From NCBI GenBank assembly GCA_030674155.1, contig CM060335.1, forward strand, positions 46,383,733 through 46,447,732: 64,000 nt of DNA, read 5' to 3'. The position numbers and the translations under genes were made by a program. The stretch's first letter is position 1; every line of letters begins with the position of its first letter. The notes below the pieces were generated by a model. It saw nothing but the letters and a program-made list of their open reading frames with translations. It had not been told where the DNA came from and did not search any database. Below are positions 21,966-33,284 of this stretch, piece by piece. Source of the DNA: Stramonita haemastoma (taxonomy: Eukaryota; Mollusca; Gastropoda; Neogastropoda; Muricidae).

Positions 21966-22947
21966 GTTGTAAATGAGAGAGGTTTGTCACAGATGTTTGT
22001 CATCTTGTGTGCTGAAGCCCATGCATTTCTCTACAGCTGTGATGTATATTAATTTTTGTTTGTGCGTTTCAGGGTTGTTGTTCCATGCTGACCAAGGACT
22101 GGTGGTGCCATGTTTTTTTCTGTGTTTAGTATTCAGTTTGTACGTTTTTGGGTGGGGGGTTGTGTATAGATGGTGTCTATATATTCTGTTTGTGCGTTTC
22201 AGCGTTGGTGTTTCCAGATAGCTAAGGACTGATGATGACGCCATTTTTTTGTGTGCGGTAAGTACTCAGTCTGTACATTTGTGTCTTGTCCCGGGGGGAG
22301 GGGGGAGGCAAAGTTGGGGGGGGGGAGAGGGGAGGGGGGGGCGAGGGTGGGGGTGAGGGGAGAGGCGGGGGGAGGCGAATTTCCAGTATTTGTGTGTAGG
22401 CATGTTGTACATCTGTTCTTTTCTGTGTGTTACATGTAAGTACTTGTGTGCTTGTGTGTGTTTATTTTTATTTTATTTTATTTTATTTTTATTTTGAGAA
22501 TAACAGAATAAGTACTCGTGTGTCCTATGTGTATGCATTTTTGTAAATTTTGTCATCTGTTCCCACTTGCACATAATGGCTTACTGTTTTGAAAAGAGGA
22601 ACGAGTTTTAACATATGCGCAAGATGTTCTCTGTGTTTGTGTGTTTGTGAATGTGTATGTGTGTGTGTGTGTTCCTTTGGCAGAGTAGCTTGTTTCCACA
22701 GAATTTGCTGAGAGGGTATCTCACTTTTTGTTTTGTTTTGTTTTGGTTTGAAATCTCCCCCCCCCCCTTTTTAAAAAAAAATTATTTCCTTGGAAAAAAA
22801 AAAATGAAAGAGGAAAAGTGGAGAAGGGGAGGAAAGGATGGAGTTATTTGGGGATTTGAAAATGATGTGTGTTATTAATCAGAAAGGTTTGACACAAGTG
22901 TGTGTCATCTTCCGTGTCGAACCTAATATTTTTTTTCCTGTTTCTCA

Positions 22948-23305
22948 GCTACAGCTCCAAGGTTCATCAATGGTGAGATTTCACGTATGCGACCGTTTTT
23001 AAACATCCCCATAGGGGTAGCTGCATTCGGCTTGAGATGTATGCTGGGTTATGTTGGTGTTTCCGTAACCCACTGAAGGCTGACATGAATTATGGGGTCT
23101 TGAACGTGCATATTTTATCTTCTGCATGTGTATTTAGTTGAAAAGCATTAAGGCACTGGCGGGTCTGCATTTGATGTTGACCTGCATGGTCATAAAAATC
23201 CTCACACTTCAATTCACCAGACTGCATCTCGGTTCAAACCCAGGACTTGATGTATCCATGGTATTGAAGTTGAATAGTCTTAACTACTTGACTGTGGCAT
23301 CCGTG
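22948..23305 (-). mobile_element. SINE-4, copy in array 1
   Basis: Same landmarks as at 21596, in the next unit. The head B-box complement reads GGTTCAAACCCAGGAC. Confidence 0.75.
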
Positions 23306-23992
23306 GAACCTTGAAATGATTTGTGTTGTACATGGGAAAGGTTTGATATAAGGTGTTTGTCATCTTTTGTGCTGAAGCCCATGCATTTCTGTACAGCTGT
23401 TATGAATATTAATTTGTGTTTGTGCGTTTCAGGGTCGGTGTTCCATGATGACCAAAGACTGGTGGTGCCATGTTTTTTTCTGTGGTAAGTATTCAGTTTG
23501 TACATTTTGGGTAGGGTGGGGGGGGGGGGGGGTGTGTGTATAGATGGTGTCTATATATTCTGTTTGTGCGTTTCAGCGTTGGTGTTCCCAGATAGCTGAG
23601 TACTGATGATGGTGCCATCTTTTTTTTCTGCGGTAAATACTCAGTCTGTACATTTGTGTCTTGTCCGGGGGGGGGGGGGGGGGGGGGGGGGGGGAGAGAT
23701 GAAGAGGGGGGTGGGGGGGGAGAGGTTGGGGGGGGGGGGGGGGAGAGATTTCATGTATTGTGTGTAGGCATGTTCTAAATCTGTTCTTTTCTGTGTGTTA
23801 CATGTAAGTACTGTGTGCATTTTTGTGTTTATTTGGTTTTGTGTGTGTTTTTTTTATGTTCAGGATAAGAGAATAAGCACTCATGTGACCTATGTGTATG
23901 CATTTTTGTAAATTTTGTCATTCGTTACCACTGGCACATAATGGGTTACTATTTCGAAAAGAGAAACAGGTTTTAACATGTGCGCAAGATGG

Positions 23993-23999
<7 letters not shown>

Positions 24000-24046
<47 letters not shown>

Positions 24047-24063
24047 TGTGTGTGTGTGTGTGT
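24000..24063. repeat. (TG)n microsatellite
   Basis: Pure TG with one TGG, in the array-1 unit next to a SINE-1 remnant. Confidence 0.95.
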
Positions 24064-24588
24064 TTTCTTTAGGCAGAGTAGCTTGTTTCCACAGAATTTG
24101 TTTAGAGAGTTCTAGCTGTTTTTGTTTTTTTTAATCTCCCCTTTTAAAAAAAACACAAAACCCTATTTATTTCCTTGTAAAACAAATGATAGGGGAGAAG
24201 GGGAGAAAAGGATGGAGCTATTTGGGGGTTTGAAAATGATGCGTGTCATAAATCAGAAAGGTTTGACACAAGTGCGTGTCATCTTCCGTGTCGAACATTG
24301 AACATTTTTTTTCCTGTCTCTCAGCTAGAGCCCCGAGGTTCATCAATGGTGAGATTTCAAGGACTGGTGGTGCCACGTTTTTTTCTGTGGTAAGTATTCA
24401 GTTTATACGTTTGGGGTGGGGGGTTGTGTATAGATGGTGTCTATATATTCTGTTTGTGCGTTTCAGCGTTGGTGTTTCCAGATAGCTGAGGACTGATGAT
24501 GGCGCTATCTTTTTTTCTGCGGTAAGTACTCAGTCTGTACATTTGTGTCTTGTCCCGCCTGGGGAGGGAAGAGGCGTGGGGGGTTAAA

Positions 24589-24880
24589 AAGTTGAGTTAA
24601 AGTCTGTCCCGAGCCTAAGGCTCATCAGGCCGGTGCTTATCCTGGTTTCTGTGGCGTTAAGCGACTGAGAGTCATAGACAAACCCTGGATAGGACTCCAG
24701 TCTATCGCAGGGTTAACCCCAACACAAGGTTGGTACCCTTTTTTCCACTTGGGTGGGGTGAGAAAATAGCCGTTAAAGTGCCTTTTCCAAGGGCACAACG
24801 CCATAGCCGAAAGCTGGGATCGAACCCGCAACTTTAAGATTAAGAGTCCAACGCCCTAACCACTAGACTACAGCGGCGGT
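24589..24880 (-). mobile_element. SINE-2, full length
   Basis: Reverse-complement partner of the copy at 19709. Landmarks: AAAGTCTGTCCCGAGCC, GGCCGGTGCTTATCC, AAAGTGCCTTTTCCAAGG, GATCGAACCCGCAA, CCACTAGACTAC. It sits at the G-rich part of an array-1 unit. Confidence 0.85.
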
Positions 24881-25012
24881 GGGGGGTATTTCATGTATTT
24901 GTGTGTAGGCATGTTCTACATCTGTTCTATTCATGTGCCCTATGTGTATGCGTTTTTGTAAATTTTGTCATTCGTTCCCACTGGCACATAATAGTCTACT
25001 GTTCTGAAAATG

Positions 25013-25345
25013 GGATAGGATAGCCTAGTGGTCAGAACATTGCGCTCGCATTTTGAAGACCTGGGTTTGATTCCGGTCGAGGGGATTTTTCCACTGGAGT
25101 TAACATCAGTACTGACTCTACTTACCCCAAAAGTCTTTCAGATGAGACAAAAAACCGAGGCCTTGTGTGCGAACGCACGCAGAACATCTTGCGCACACGT
25201 TAAATCCGGTTTCGCTTTTCGTAGGAGTAGGCCACCGTGTGCTGGTGGGAACAGATGGTAAGTTGTACAAAACTGCATGCACACGGGGACTGGATGTAAA
25301 AAAGCATACGATTGCTTATTCCATTATCCTCGATATAAAAAAAAC
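25013..25345 (+). mobile_element. SINE-1, full length, nested in a SINE-1 remnant
   Basis: Plus-strand copy. A-box TAGCCTAGTGG at 25021, B-box region GGGTTTGATTCC near 25064, core GATGAGAC..AAACCGAGG near 25141, tail GGACTGGATGTAAAAAAGCA near 25288 and (AAAC)n end. It splits the minus-strand SINE-1 remnant of this unit (left part to about 25012, right part from about 25356), so it inserted after the array formed. Confidence 0.85.
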
Positions 25346-25584
25346 AAACAAACAAAAGAGGAATGGGTTTTAACATGTGTGTAAGATGGGTTTTTGTGAG
25401 TGTGTTATGTTTGTTCCTCTAGCAGAGTGGCTTGTTTCCACAGAATTTGCTGAGAGAGTTCTTGCTTGCTGGTGGTTATTTTTAAATCCCCGGGTTTATT
25501 TTGTTTTAAAAACTATTTATTTTCTTGGGAAAAAAAATGATAGGGGGAGAAGGGGAGAAAAGGTTAGAGTTATTTGGGGGTTTG

Positions 25585-25690
25585 AATTCACCAGACTGCG
25601 TGGAGGTTTGAACCCACGACTGGATGGATCCATGGTATTGAAGTTGAACGGTCTTAACCACTTGACTGTGGCATCTGTCGAACCTCGAAA
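25585..25690 (-). mobile_element. SINE-4, head part only
   Basis: Head region with GTTTGAACCCACGACTGG and TTAACCACTTGACTGTGGC. The body part present in other units is missing. Confidence 0.65.
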
Positions 25691-26295
25691 TGCTTTATGT
25701 TGTAAATGACAAAGGTTTGTCGCAGGTGTTTGTCATCTTGTGTGCTGAAGCCCATGCATTTATCTACAGCTGTTATGTATATTAATTTGTGTTTTTGCGT
25801 TTCAGGGTCGGTGGTCCATGAAGACTGGTGGTGCCATGTTTTTTTGTGGTAAGTATTCAGTTTGTACGTTTTGGGGTGGGGATGGGGGGGTTTGTGTATA
25901 GATGGTGTCTATATTTTCTGTTTGTGCGTTTCAGCGTTGGTGTTCCCAGATAGCTGAGGACTGATGATGGCGCCATCTTTTTTTCTGTGGTAAGTACTCA
26001 GTCTGTACATTTGTGTCTTGTCCTGGGAGCTGGGGGGGGGGGGGGGGGGAATTTCATGTATTTGTGTGTATGTAGGCATGTTCTACATCTGTTCTTTTCT
26101 GTGTGTTACATGTAAGTGCTGTCTGCATGTGTGTGTTTATTTGTAGTTTTAACATTTTTTTAATTTTGAGGATATAATAAGCACTCACGTGCTGTATGTG
26201 TATGTGTTTTTGTAAATTTTGTCATTCGTTCCCAATGGCAAATAATGGTCTACTGGTCTGAAAAGAAGAATAGGTTTTAACATGTGTGCAAGATG

Positions 26296-26317
26296 TTGTG
26301 TGTGTGTATGTGTGTGT

Positions 26318-26392
<75 letters not shown>
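26296..26392. repeat. (TG)n microsatellite
   Basis: About 97 bases of TG with TATG near the start, in an array-1 unit. Confidence 0.95.
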
Positions 26393-26396
<4 letters not shown>

Positions 26397-26659
26397 TCTC
26401 TAGCAGAGTAGGTTGTTTCCGCAGAATTTGCTGAGAGAGTTCTCGCTTGCTGGCTACTTAAAAAGAATTACCTTTCCTTTTTTTAAAAAAAACTATTTAT
26501 TTCCTTGGAAACAATGATAAAGGAAAAGGGGGAGAAGGGGAGAAAAGGATGGAGTTATTTGGGTTTTTAAAATGTGTGTCATAAATCAGAAAGGTTTGAC
26601 GCAAGTGTGTGTCATCTTTCGTGTCGAACCTTGAACAATTTTTTTTCCTGTCTCTCAGC

Positions 26660-27025
26660 TAGAGCTCTGAGGTTCATCAATGGTGAGATTTCATGTATGC
26701 GACTGTTTTTAACGACCACCATGAAGGTAGCCGCATTCCGGCTTGAGATGTATGCTGGGTATGTTCATGTTTCCGTAACCCACTGAAGGCTGACATGAAT
26801 TATGGGGTCTGGAACATGCATATTTCAGCTTCTGAATGTGTATTTACACAAAAGACATTAAGGTACTGGCAGGTCTGCACTTGAAGTTGACCGGGGTGGT
26901 CATAAAAATCCCCACACTTCAATTCACCAGACTGTGTTGATGTTTGAACTCAGGACTTGATGGATCCATGGTATTGAAGTTAAACGGTCTTAACCACTTG
27001 ACTGTGGCATCCGTGGAACCTTGAA
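26660..27025 (-). mobile_element. SINE-4, copy in array 1
   Basis: Same landmarks as at 21596 (AGGTTCATCAATGGTGAG at 26670, AACCCACTGAAGGCTGACAT at 26777, TTAACCACTTGACTGTGGC at 26990). Confidence 0.75.
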
Positions 27026-27378
27026 ATGATTTATGTTGTAAATGAGAGAGGTATAACACAAGTGTTTGTCATGTTGTGTACTGAAGCCCATGCATTTCTC
27101 TACAGCTGTTATGAATATTAATTTGTGTTTGTGCGTTTCAGGGTCGGTGTTCCATGATGACCAAGGACTGGTGGTGCCATGTTTTTTTCTGTGGTAAGTA
27201 TTCAGTTTGTACGTTTTGGGGTGGGGGGGGTTGTGAATAGATGGTGTCTATATATTCTGTTTGTGCGTTTCAGTGTCGGTGTTCCAAAATAGCTGAGGAC
27301 TGATGATGGCGCCGTCTTTTTTTTCTGCGATAAGTACCCAGTGTCTACGTTTTTGTCTTGTCCCAACGGAGGAGAGAG

Positions 27379-27410
<32 letters not shown>

Positions 27411-27504
27411 AATTTCATGTATTTGTGTGTAGGCATATTCCACATCTGTTCCTTTCTGTGTTACATGTAAGTACTCTGTATGTGTGTGTATCTTTTTAAA
27501 TATT

Positions 27505-27640
27505 TTTGTTCTTTTATTTCAAGGATAATAGAATAAACACTCCTGTGCCCTGTATGTATGCGTTTTTGTCGATTTTGTCATCCGTACCACTGGCACATAA
27601 TGGCCTACTCTTGTTAATAGAGAAACGGTCATTAACATGT
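27505..27640 (-). mobile_element. SINE-1 remnant at the end of array 1
   Basis: TTTATTTCAAGGATAATAGA tail followed by a diverged body, ending near ATGTGCGTAAGATTTTCTC. The same remnant occurs near 20565, 21125, 22490, 23855 and 26165 within the array. Confidence 0.65.
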
Positions 27641-28132
27641 GCGTAAGATTTTCTCTGTGTGTGTGTCTGTGTCTGTGTGTGTGTTGTGAGAGAGATAGTT
27701 TTGTTCAAGTACCAGTTCTACAAGCTCACATATTAAAGTTTTTTTTAAAAATATAAATTATTTTGCTATTGATTGAAGAAATGATAAAAACTATAAATTC
27801 GATTTTGGTATGGAAAATACATAACCTGCCTATCGCATTTATGTGTCTACGCTCTTATAAAATTTCATTGTGGTTGTCACAAGCTCTCTGTTGAGGTTAG
27901 ATGTTTTCTTGATATTTCATAGGAAGAAGAATATGTTGCAAATGCAATTTGTTGGATTCTATCTCACTTTGTTGTATATTACAGTGAAAATGTTTTGTGT
28001 GTGGGGGGTGCTTTTGTGTGTGTGTATGTGTGCGTGCGCGTGTGTGTGCTTTAGTCTGTGTGTGTGTGTGAGTGGTTCATCTATGTAGTGAGGTAGCTGT
28101 TGTTTCTACATGTTGACTGATATGTGTTACAG

Positions 28133-28188
28133 GGCTGGTGAACCAAGACTGAAGAGATCAGGACAGGACGCTGCCATCTCCATCACAA
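28133..28188 (+). other. Exon-like cassette A, copy 1 (unproven)
   Basis: 56 bases between TGTGTTACAG and GTTAAGTTC. The only open frame (entered in phase 2) reads AGEPRLKRSGQDAAISIT. All five copies are exactly 56 bases with no indel, although neighbouring DNA has many. All differences I see between copies change the amino acid, which argues against purifying selection. No known domain. Confidence 0.35.
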
Positions 28189-28566
28189 GTTAAGTTCACA
28201 ATGTGTCTGTGTGTGTACGTGTGTATTTACCTGTGACAGGAAGTTGAAAGGTGAGAAGGTCAGAGGCTGGTCATTTTCTCCTCACCTAAAAGAGCATGTC
28301 ACCAATCCATTGTCACTCTCTTTTTGATGGCCATGTTTTTACTAACCAACACAAATGGCCAGTCAGGGGAGGGGGGGGGGTGGGGGGGTTATAAGTATGT
28401 TATTTCAGTGTTGTGGTCATTTAGTTAGGTGTGCACAGGTGAGTGTGGTGTTTTTTTGTCTTCAAATTAGCATCTTTGTACATGCAGGAACATTAGAGAA
28501 TTTTGTTTTTGCATGTGGTGTGTGTTTGCATTGTCAGTGACTAAAGTATTTATTGTGTGTTCACAG

Positions 28567-28640
28567 GGTTGGCACATGCAGACAGCTGAAGACTGTGCAG
28601 AGAGAGGAGTCAGGATTTGCTGAATGGGGATTACATGCAG
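28567..28640 (+). other. Exon-like cassette B, copy 1 (unproven)
   Basis: 74 bases between GTGTTCACAG and GTGAGTGCTG. The frame entered in phase 2 reads VGTCRQLKTVQREESGFAEWG. This copy lacks one base near its end relative to copy 2. Confidence 0.35.
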
Positions 28641-28656
28641 GTGAGTGCTGTGCATA

Positions 28657-28870
28657 CCTCTGTCAGTCACAGCAGAGTTCTCTGCATGAAATTCAGGCTG
28701 CTCTCCCAGGGAGAGCATGTCGTCTCAAGAGCAGTTCATCCATTTGAAATTTAAAAAAAAATTGTTTGCATTGTATTTGTTTAGCTATCAGAGTGGTGAT
28801 TCTGTACAGAATGTTGCCAGGAACAAACCTCTTTTTGCAGTGTTTGTTGTTTGTTTTTTTTGTTTTTTTT
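28657..28870 (-). mobile_element. SINE-3 piece, array-2 unit 1
   Basis: Minus-strand landmarks: CACAGCAGAGTTCTCTGCAT, GCTGCTCTCCCAGGGAGAGC, CAGAATGTTGCCAGGAACAA. The order matches the reverse complement of the longer copy at 39235. Confidence 0.7.
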
Positions 28871-29307
28871 TACATGTGAGGGACAGTTTTGTTCGAAATA
28901 TCATTCTACAAGCTCACATATTAAAGGCTTTTTAATAAATTGTTTTTTGTTTTGTTAATGATTGGAGAAATGAGCTTCATTACAATAGTAGATGTCTTTA
29001 TTATAAAAAACTATAAATTTATATTGGTTGGAAAATCATAACTTACCTATCACATGTATGTGTCTACGCTCTTATAAAATTTCAGTGTGGTTGTCAGAAG
29101 CTCCCTGTTGAGGTTAGATGTTTTCTTAATGTCTAGAGAAGAAGAATATGTTGCAAATGCAATTTGTTGGATTCATTCTGACTTTGTTGTATATTACCAA
29201 AAAAATGTTTGTGTGTGTGCATGCTTTTTCTCTGTGTGGTGTGTGGTGGCTTCATGCATGTAGTGAAGGTAGCTGTTGTTTTACATGTTGACTGCTGTGT
29301 GTTACAG

Positions 29308-29363
29308 GGCTGATGAACCAAGACTGAAGAGATCAGGACAGGAGGCTGCCATCTCCATCACAA
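29308..29363 (+). other. Exon-like cassette A, copy 2 (unproven)
   Basis: 56 bases, frame reading ADEPRLKRSGQEAAISIT, between GTGTTACAG and GTTAAGTGC. Confidence 0.35.
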
Positions 29364-29746
29364 GTTAAGTGCACTGTGTGTTTGTGCTGTGTGCGTGGTT
29401 TGTATTTACCTGTGACAGGAAGATGAAAGGTGAGAAGGTCAGAGGCTGGTCATTTTTCCTTCACCTAAAAGAGCATGTCACCAATCCATTGTCACTCTCT
29501 TTTTGATGGCCATGTTTTTACTAACCAACACAAATGGCCAGTCAGGGGGGGGGGGGGGGGGGGGTTTACTAAGTATGTTATTTCAGTGTTGTGGTCATTT
29601 AGTTAGGTGTGCACAGGTGAGTGTGGTGTTTGTTTTGTCTTCAAATTAGCATCTTTGTACATGCAGGAACATTAGAGGAATTTTGTTTTTTGCATGTGTG
29701 TGTGTGTTGCATTGTCAGTGACTAAGTATTTATTGTGTGTTCACAG

Positions 29747-29821
29747 GGTTGGCACATGCAGACAGCTGAAGACTGTGCAGAGAGAGGAGTCAGGATTTGC
29801 TGAATGGGGATCTACATGCAG
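29747..29821 (+). other. Exon-like cassette B, copy 2 (unproven)
   Basis: 75 bases, open through in phase 2-2 (VGTCRQLKTVQREESGFAEW then GSTC), flanked by TTCACAG and GTGAGTGCTG. Confidence 0.35.
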
Positions 29822-29837
29822 GTGAGTGCTGTGCATA

Positions 29838-30065
29838 CCTCTGTCAGTCACAGCAGAGTTCTCTGAATGAAATTCAGGCTGCTCTCCCAAGGGAGAGCAT
29901 GTCGTCTCAAGAGCAGTATGTCCATTTGAAATTTTTAAAAAATTGTTTGCATGTGTATTTGTTTAGCTATCAGAGTGGTGATTCTGTACAGAATGTTGCC
30001 AGGAACAAACCTCTTTTTGCAGTGTTTGTTTGTTTTTGGTTTTTTTTTACATGTGAGGGACAGTT
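29838..30065 (-). mobile_element. SINE-3 piece, array-2 unit 2
   Basis: Same landmarks as unit 1 (CACAGCAGAGTTCTCTGAAT, CAGAATGTTGCCAGGAACAA). Confidence 0.7.
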
Positions 30066-30484
30066 TTGTTCGAATATCAATTCTACAAGCTCACATATTA
30101 AAGGCTTTTTAAATTTGTTTTTTGTTTTGTTAATGATTGGAGAAATGAGCTTCATTACAATAGTAGATGTCTTTATTATAAAAACTATAAATTTGATATT
30201 GGTATGGAAAATCATAACTTACCTATCACATGTATGTGTCTACGCTCTTATAAAATTTCAGTGTGGTTGTCAGAAGCTCCTGTTGAGGTTAGATGTTTTC
30301 TTAATATTCTAGAGAAGAAGAATATGTTGCAAATGCAAATTTTGGAATCCATCTGACTTTTGTTGTATATTACCAAAAAAATTGTTTGTGTTGCATGCAT
30401 TTTGTCTCTGTGTGTGGGTGGTGTGTGCTTCATGCATGTAGTGAGTAGCTGTTGTTTTTACATGTTGACTGCTGTGTGTTACAG

Positions 30485-30540
30485 GGCTGATGAACCAAGA
30501 CTGAAGAGATCAGGACAGGAGGCTGCCATCTCCATCACAA
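30485..30540 (+). other. Exon-like cassette A, copy 3 (unproven)
   Basis: 56 bases, identical in sequence to copy 2 as far as I can read, donor GTTAAGTGC. Confidence 0.35.
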
Positions 30541-30940
30541 GTTAAGTGCACTGTTGTGTTTGTGTGCGTGCATGCATGCATGCATGTGGTGTGTGTGTGT
30601 TTACCTGTGACAGGAAGATGAAGGTGAGAAGGTCAGAGGCTGGTCATTTTCTCTTCACTAAAAGAGCATGTCACCAGTCCATTGTCACTCTCTTTTTGAT
30701 GGCCATGTTTTTACTAACCAACACAAATGGACCAGTCAGGGGGGGGGGGGGGGGGGGGGTTTACTAGTATGTTATTTCAGTGTTGTGGTTCATTTAGTTA
30801 GGTGTGCACAGGTGAGTGTGGTTTTTTTAGTCTTCAATTAGCATCTTTGTACATGCAGGAACATTAGAGAATTTTGTTTTTGCATGTGTGTGTGTGTGTT
30901 TTGCATTGTCAGTGACTGAAGTATTATTGTGTGTTCACAG

Positions 30941-31014
30941 GGTTGGCACATGCAGACAGCTGAAGACTGTGCAGAGAGAGGAGACAGGATTTGCTGAATG
31001 GGGATGTACAGCAG
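30941..31014 (+). other. Exon-like cassette B, copy 3 (unproven)
   Basis: 74 bases, one base shorter than copy 2 near the end (GTACAGCAG). Donor GTGAGTGCTG is kept. Confidence 0.35.
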
Positions 31015-31034
31015 GTGAGTGCTGTGCATAACTC

Positions 31035-31260
31035 TGTCAGTCACAGCAGAGTTCTCTGCATGAAATTCAGGCTGCTCTCCTAGGGAGAGCATGTCGTCTC
31101 AAGAGCAGCGCTCCCATTTGAAATAAAAAAAAAATTGTTTGCATTGTATTTGTTTAGCTATCAGAGTGGTGATTCTGTACAGAATGTTGCCAGGAACAAA
31201 CCTCTTTTTGCAGTGTTTGGTTTTTTTTTGGTTGTTTTTTTACATGTGAGGGACAGTTTT
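31035..31260 (-). mobile_element. SINE-3 piece, array-2 unit 3
   Basis: Same landmarks as unit 1. Confidence 0.7.
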
Positions 31261-31681
31261 GTTCGAATATCATTCTACAAGCTCACATATTAAAGGCTTT
31301 TTTAAATTTGTTTTTTGTTTTGTTAATGATTGGAGAAATGAGCTTCATTACAATAGTAGATGTCTTTATTATAAAAACTATAAATTCAATATTGGTATGG
31401 AAAATACATAACTTGCCTATCACATGTGTGTGTCTACGCTCTTATAAAATTTCAGTGTGGTTGTCACAAGCTCCTTGTTGAGGTTAGATGTTTTCTTAAT
31501 ATTCCAGAGAAGAAGAATATGTTGCAAATGCAATTTGTTGGAATTAATCTGACTTTGTTGCATATTACCAAAAAAAAGTTTGTGTGTGTGTATGCATGCA
31601 TTTTGTCTCTGTGTGTGGGTGGGTGTACTTCATGAATGTTAAAGAGGTAGCTGTTGTTTCTACATGTTGACTGTGTTACAG

Positions 31682-31737
31682 GGCTGATGAACCAAGACTG
31701 AAGAGATCAGGACAGGAGGCTGCCATCTTCATCACAA
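31682..31737 (+). other. Exon-like cassette A, copy 4 (unproven)
   Basis: 56 bases; differs from copy 2 by one change (ISIT to IFIT). Donor GTTAAGTGT. Confidence 0.35.
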
Positions 31738-32091
31738 GTTAAGTGTACTGTATGTGTTTGTGTGCGTGCATGCATGCATGCATATGTGTGTGTTACCTGT
31801 GTGTGTTTACCTGTGACAGGAAGATGAAAGGTGAGAAGGTCAGAGGCTGGTCATTTCTCTTCACCTAAAAGAGCATGTCACCAATCCATTGTCACTCTCT
31901 TTTTGATGGCCATGTTTTTACTAACCAACACAAATGGCCAGTCAGGGGGGGGGGGGGGGGGGGGTTACTAAGTATGTCATTTCAGTGTTGTGGTCATTTA
32001 GTTAGGTGTGCACAGGTGAGTGTGGTGTTTGTTTTGTCTTCAAATTAGCATCTTTGTACATGCAGGAACATTACAGGAATTTTGTTTTTTG

Positions 32092-32092
32092 C

Positions 32093-32160
<68 letters not shown>
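32092..32160. repeat. (TG)n microsatellite in array-2 unit 4
   Basis: The 8-15 base TG stretch of other units is expanded here to about 69 bases. Confidence 0.95.
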
Positions 32161-32161
<1 letters not shown>

Positions 32162-32200
32162 GCATTGTCAGTGACTAAAGTATTTATTGTGTGGTCACAG

Positions 32201-32275
32201 GGTTGGCACATGCAGACAGCTGAAGACTGAGCAGAGAGAGGAGACAGGATTTGCTGAATGGGGATGTACATGCAG
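32201..32275 (+). other. Exon-like cassette B, copy 4 (unproven)
   Basis: 75 bases, open in the phase 2-2 frame (QLKTEQREETGFAEWGCTC), donor GTGAGTGCTG. Confidence 0.35.
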
Positions 32276-32296
32276 GTGAGTGCTGTGCATAACTCT

Positions 32297-32385
32297 GTCA
32301 GTCACAGCAGAGTTCTCTGCATGAAATTCAGGCTGCTCTCCCAAGGGAGAGCATGTCGTCTCGAGAGCAGTGCCACCTATTTAAA
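32297..32385 (-). mobile_element. SINE-3 tail piece, array-2 unit 4
   Basis: Landmarks CACAGCAGAGTTCTCTGCAT and CTCCCAAGGGAGAGC are kept. The rest of the piece is replaced by other sequence including a SINE-1-like tail end at about 32505-32540. Confidence 0.65.
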
Positions 32386-32615
32386 TAAAGATTTAAATCA
32401 TTGAAAAGACTCGGATAAAATGTTGTGTTGGATTCCGCCTCGCTTTGGTGTATATTACAATAAAAAAAGGCTTGTGTTTGTCTTTGTGTTTCTGTGCTGA
32501 TTGCATTATCCTCAATATTAAAGAAAGAATAAATAAATAAAACACACATACACACACACACATGAACGTTCATACATGCGCACACACATGCACACACTGA
32601 AATTATAAAGAAATT

Positions 32616-32698
<83 letters not shown>
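32616..32698. repeat. (TG)n microsatellite before cassette A copy 5
   Basis: Long TG run replacing the shorter TG stretch of the other units. Confidence 0.95.
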
Positions 32699-32700
<2 letters not shown>

Positions 32701-32754
32701 TACCATGTAGTGAGGTAGCTATTGTTTCTACATGTTGACTGCTGTGTGTTACAG

Positions 32755-32810
32755 TGCTGATGAACCAAGACTGAAGGGATCAGGACAGAAGGCTGCCATC
32801 TCCATCACAA
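32755..32810 (+). other. Exon-like cassette A, copy 5 (unproven)
   Basis: 56 bases with two changes against copy 2 within KRSGQE (KGSGQK). Acceptor GTGTTACAG and donor GTTAAGTGC are kept. Confidence 0.35.
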
Positions 32811-33206
32811 GTTAAGTGCACTGTTTGTGTGTGTGCGCGTGCGTACTTGTATGTGTGTTATGTGTATGTGTTTACCTGTGACAGGAAGATGAAAGGTGAG
32901 AAGGTCAGAGGCTGGCTATTTTCTCCACACATCATTGCATTGGCACTTCCTTTTTGTTGGTCAAGTTTTTACTAACCAGCACAAATGGCCAGTCTGGTAT
33001 TTTACTCAATGCGGTGTTTATTTATTTAGGTGTGCACAGGTGAGTGCGATATTCATTTAGTCTTCAAACTAGTGTCTTTCTACAGGCAGGAATATGAGGG
33101 GAATTTGTTTTTTTGCATGTGTGTGTGTTTGTGTGTATGTGTTTGTGTGTCTCTGTGTGTGTGTGTTGCGTTGTCAGAAACTAAAGTGTTTATTGTGTGA
33201 TCACAG

Positions 33207-33284
33207 GGTTCACACATGCAGACAGCTGAAGACTGTGCAGAGAGACAGGAGGCAGGACTTGCTGAATGGGGATCTACTGGACAG
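33207..33284 (+). other. Exon-like cassette B, copy 5 (unproven)
   Basis: 78 bases, more diverged (VHTCRQLKTVQRDRRQDLLN). The donor is GTGGTT and weaker than in the other copies. Confidence 0.3.

Larger units (their letters stand above)
20090..27510. repeat. Tandem array 1, ~1.35-kb units
   Basis: A block reading TTTCAGGGT, GGACTGGTGGTGCCATG and GTAAGTATTCAGTTTGTAC recurs at about 20187, 20755, 22075, 23437, 24358 (truncated), 25805 and 27143. Each is followed about 130 bases later by a related block (CGTTGGTG, GATGATGGCGCCATC, GTAAGTACTCAGTCTGTAC) and then by a G-rich run of variable length. Most units then hold a SINE-1 remnant, a TG tract, a CAGAATTTGCTGAGAG block and a minus-strand SINE-4. 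Unit lengths vary (about 570 to 1450) because parts are deleted or SINEs inserted. Confidence 0.85.

Noticed and set aside
29970..30215. Lys-rich 81-codon minus frame in array 2
   Set aside because: A/T-rich intron-like sequence; not preserved in the other units.
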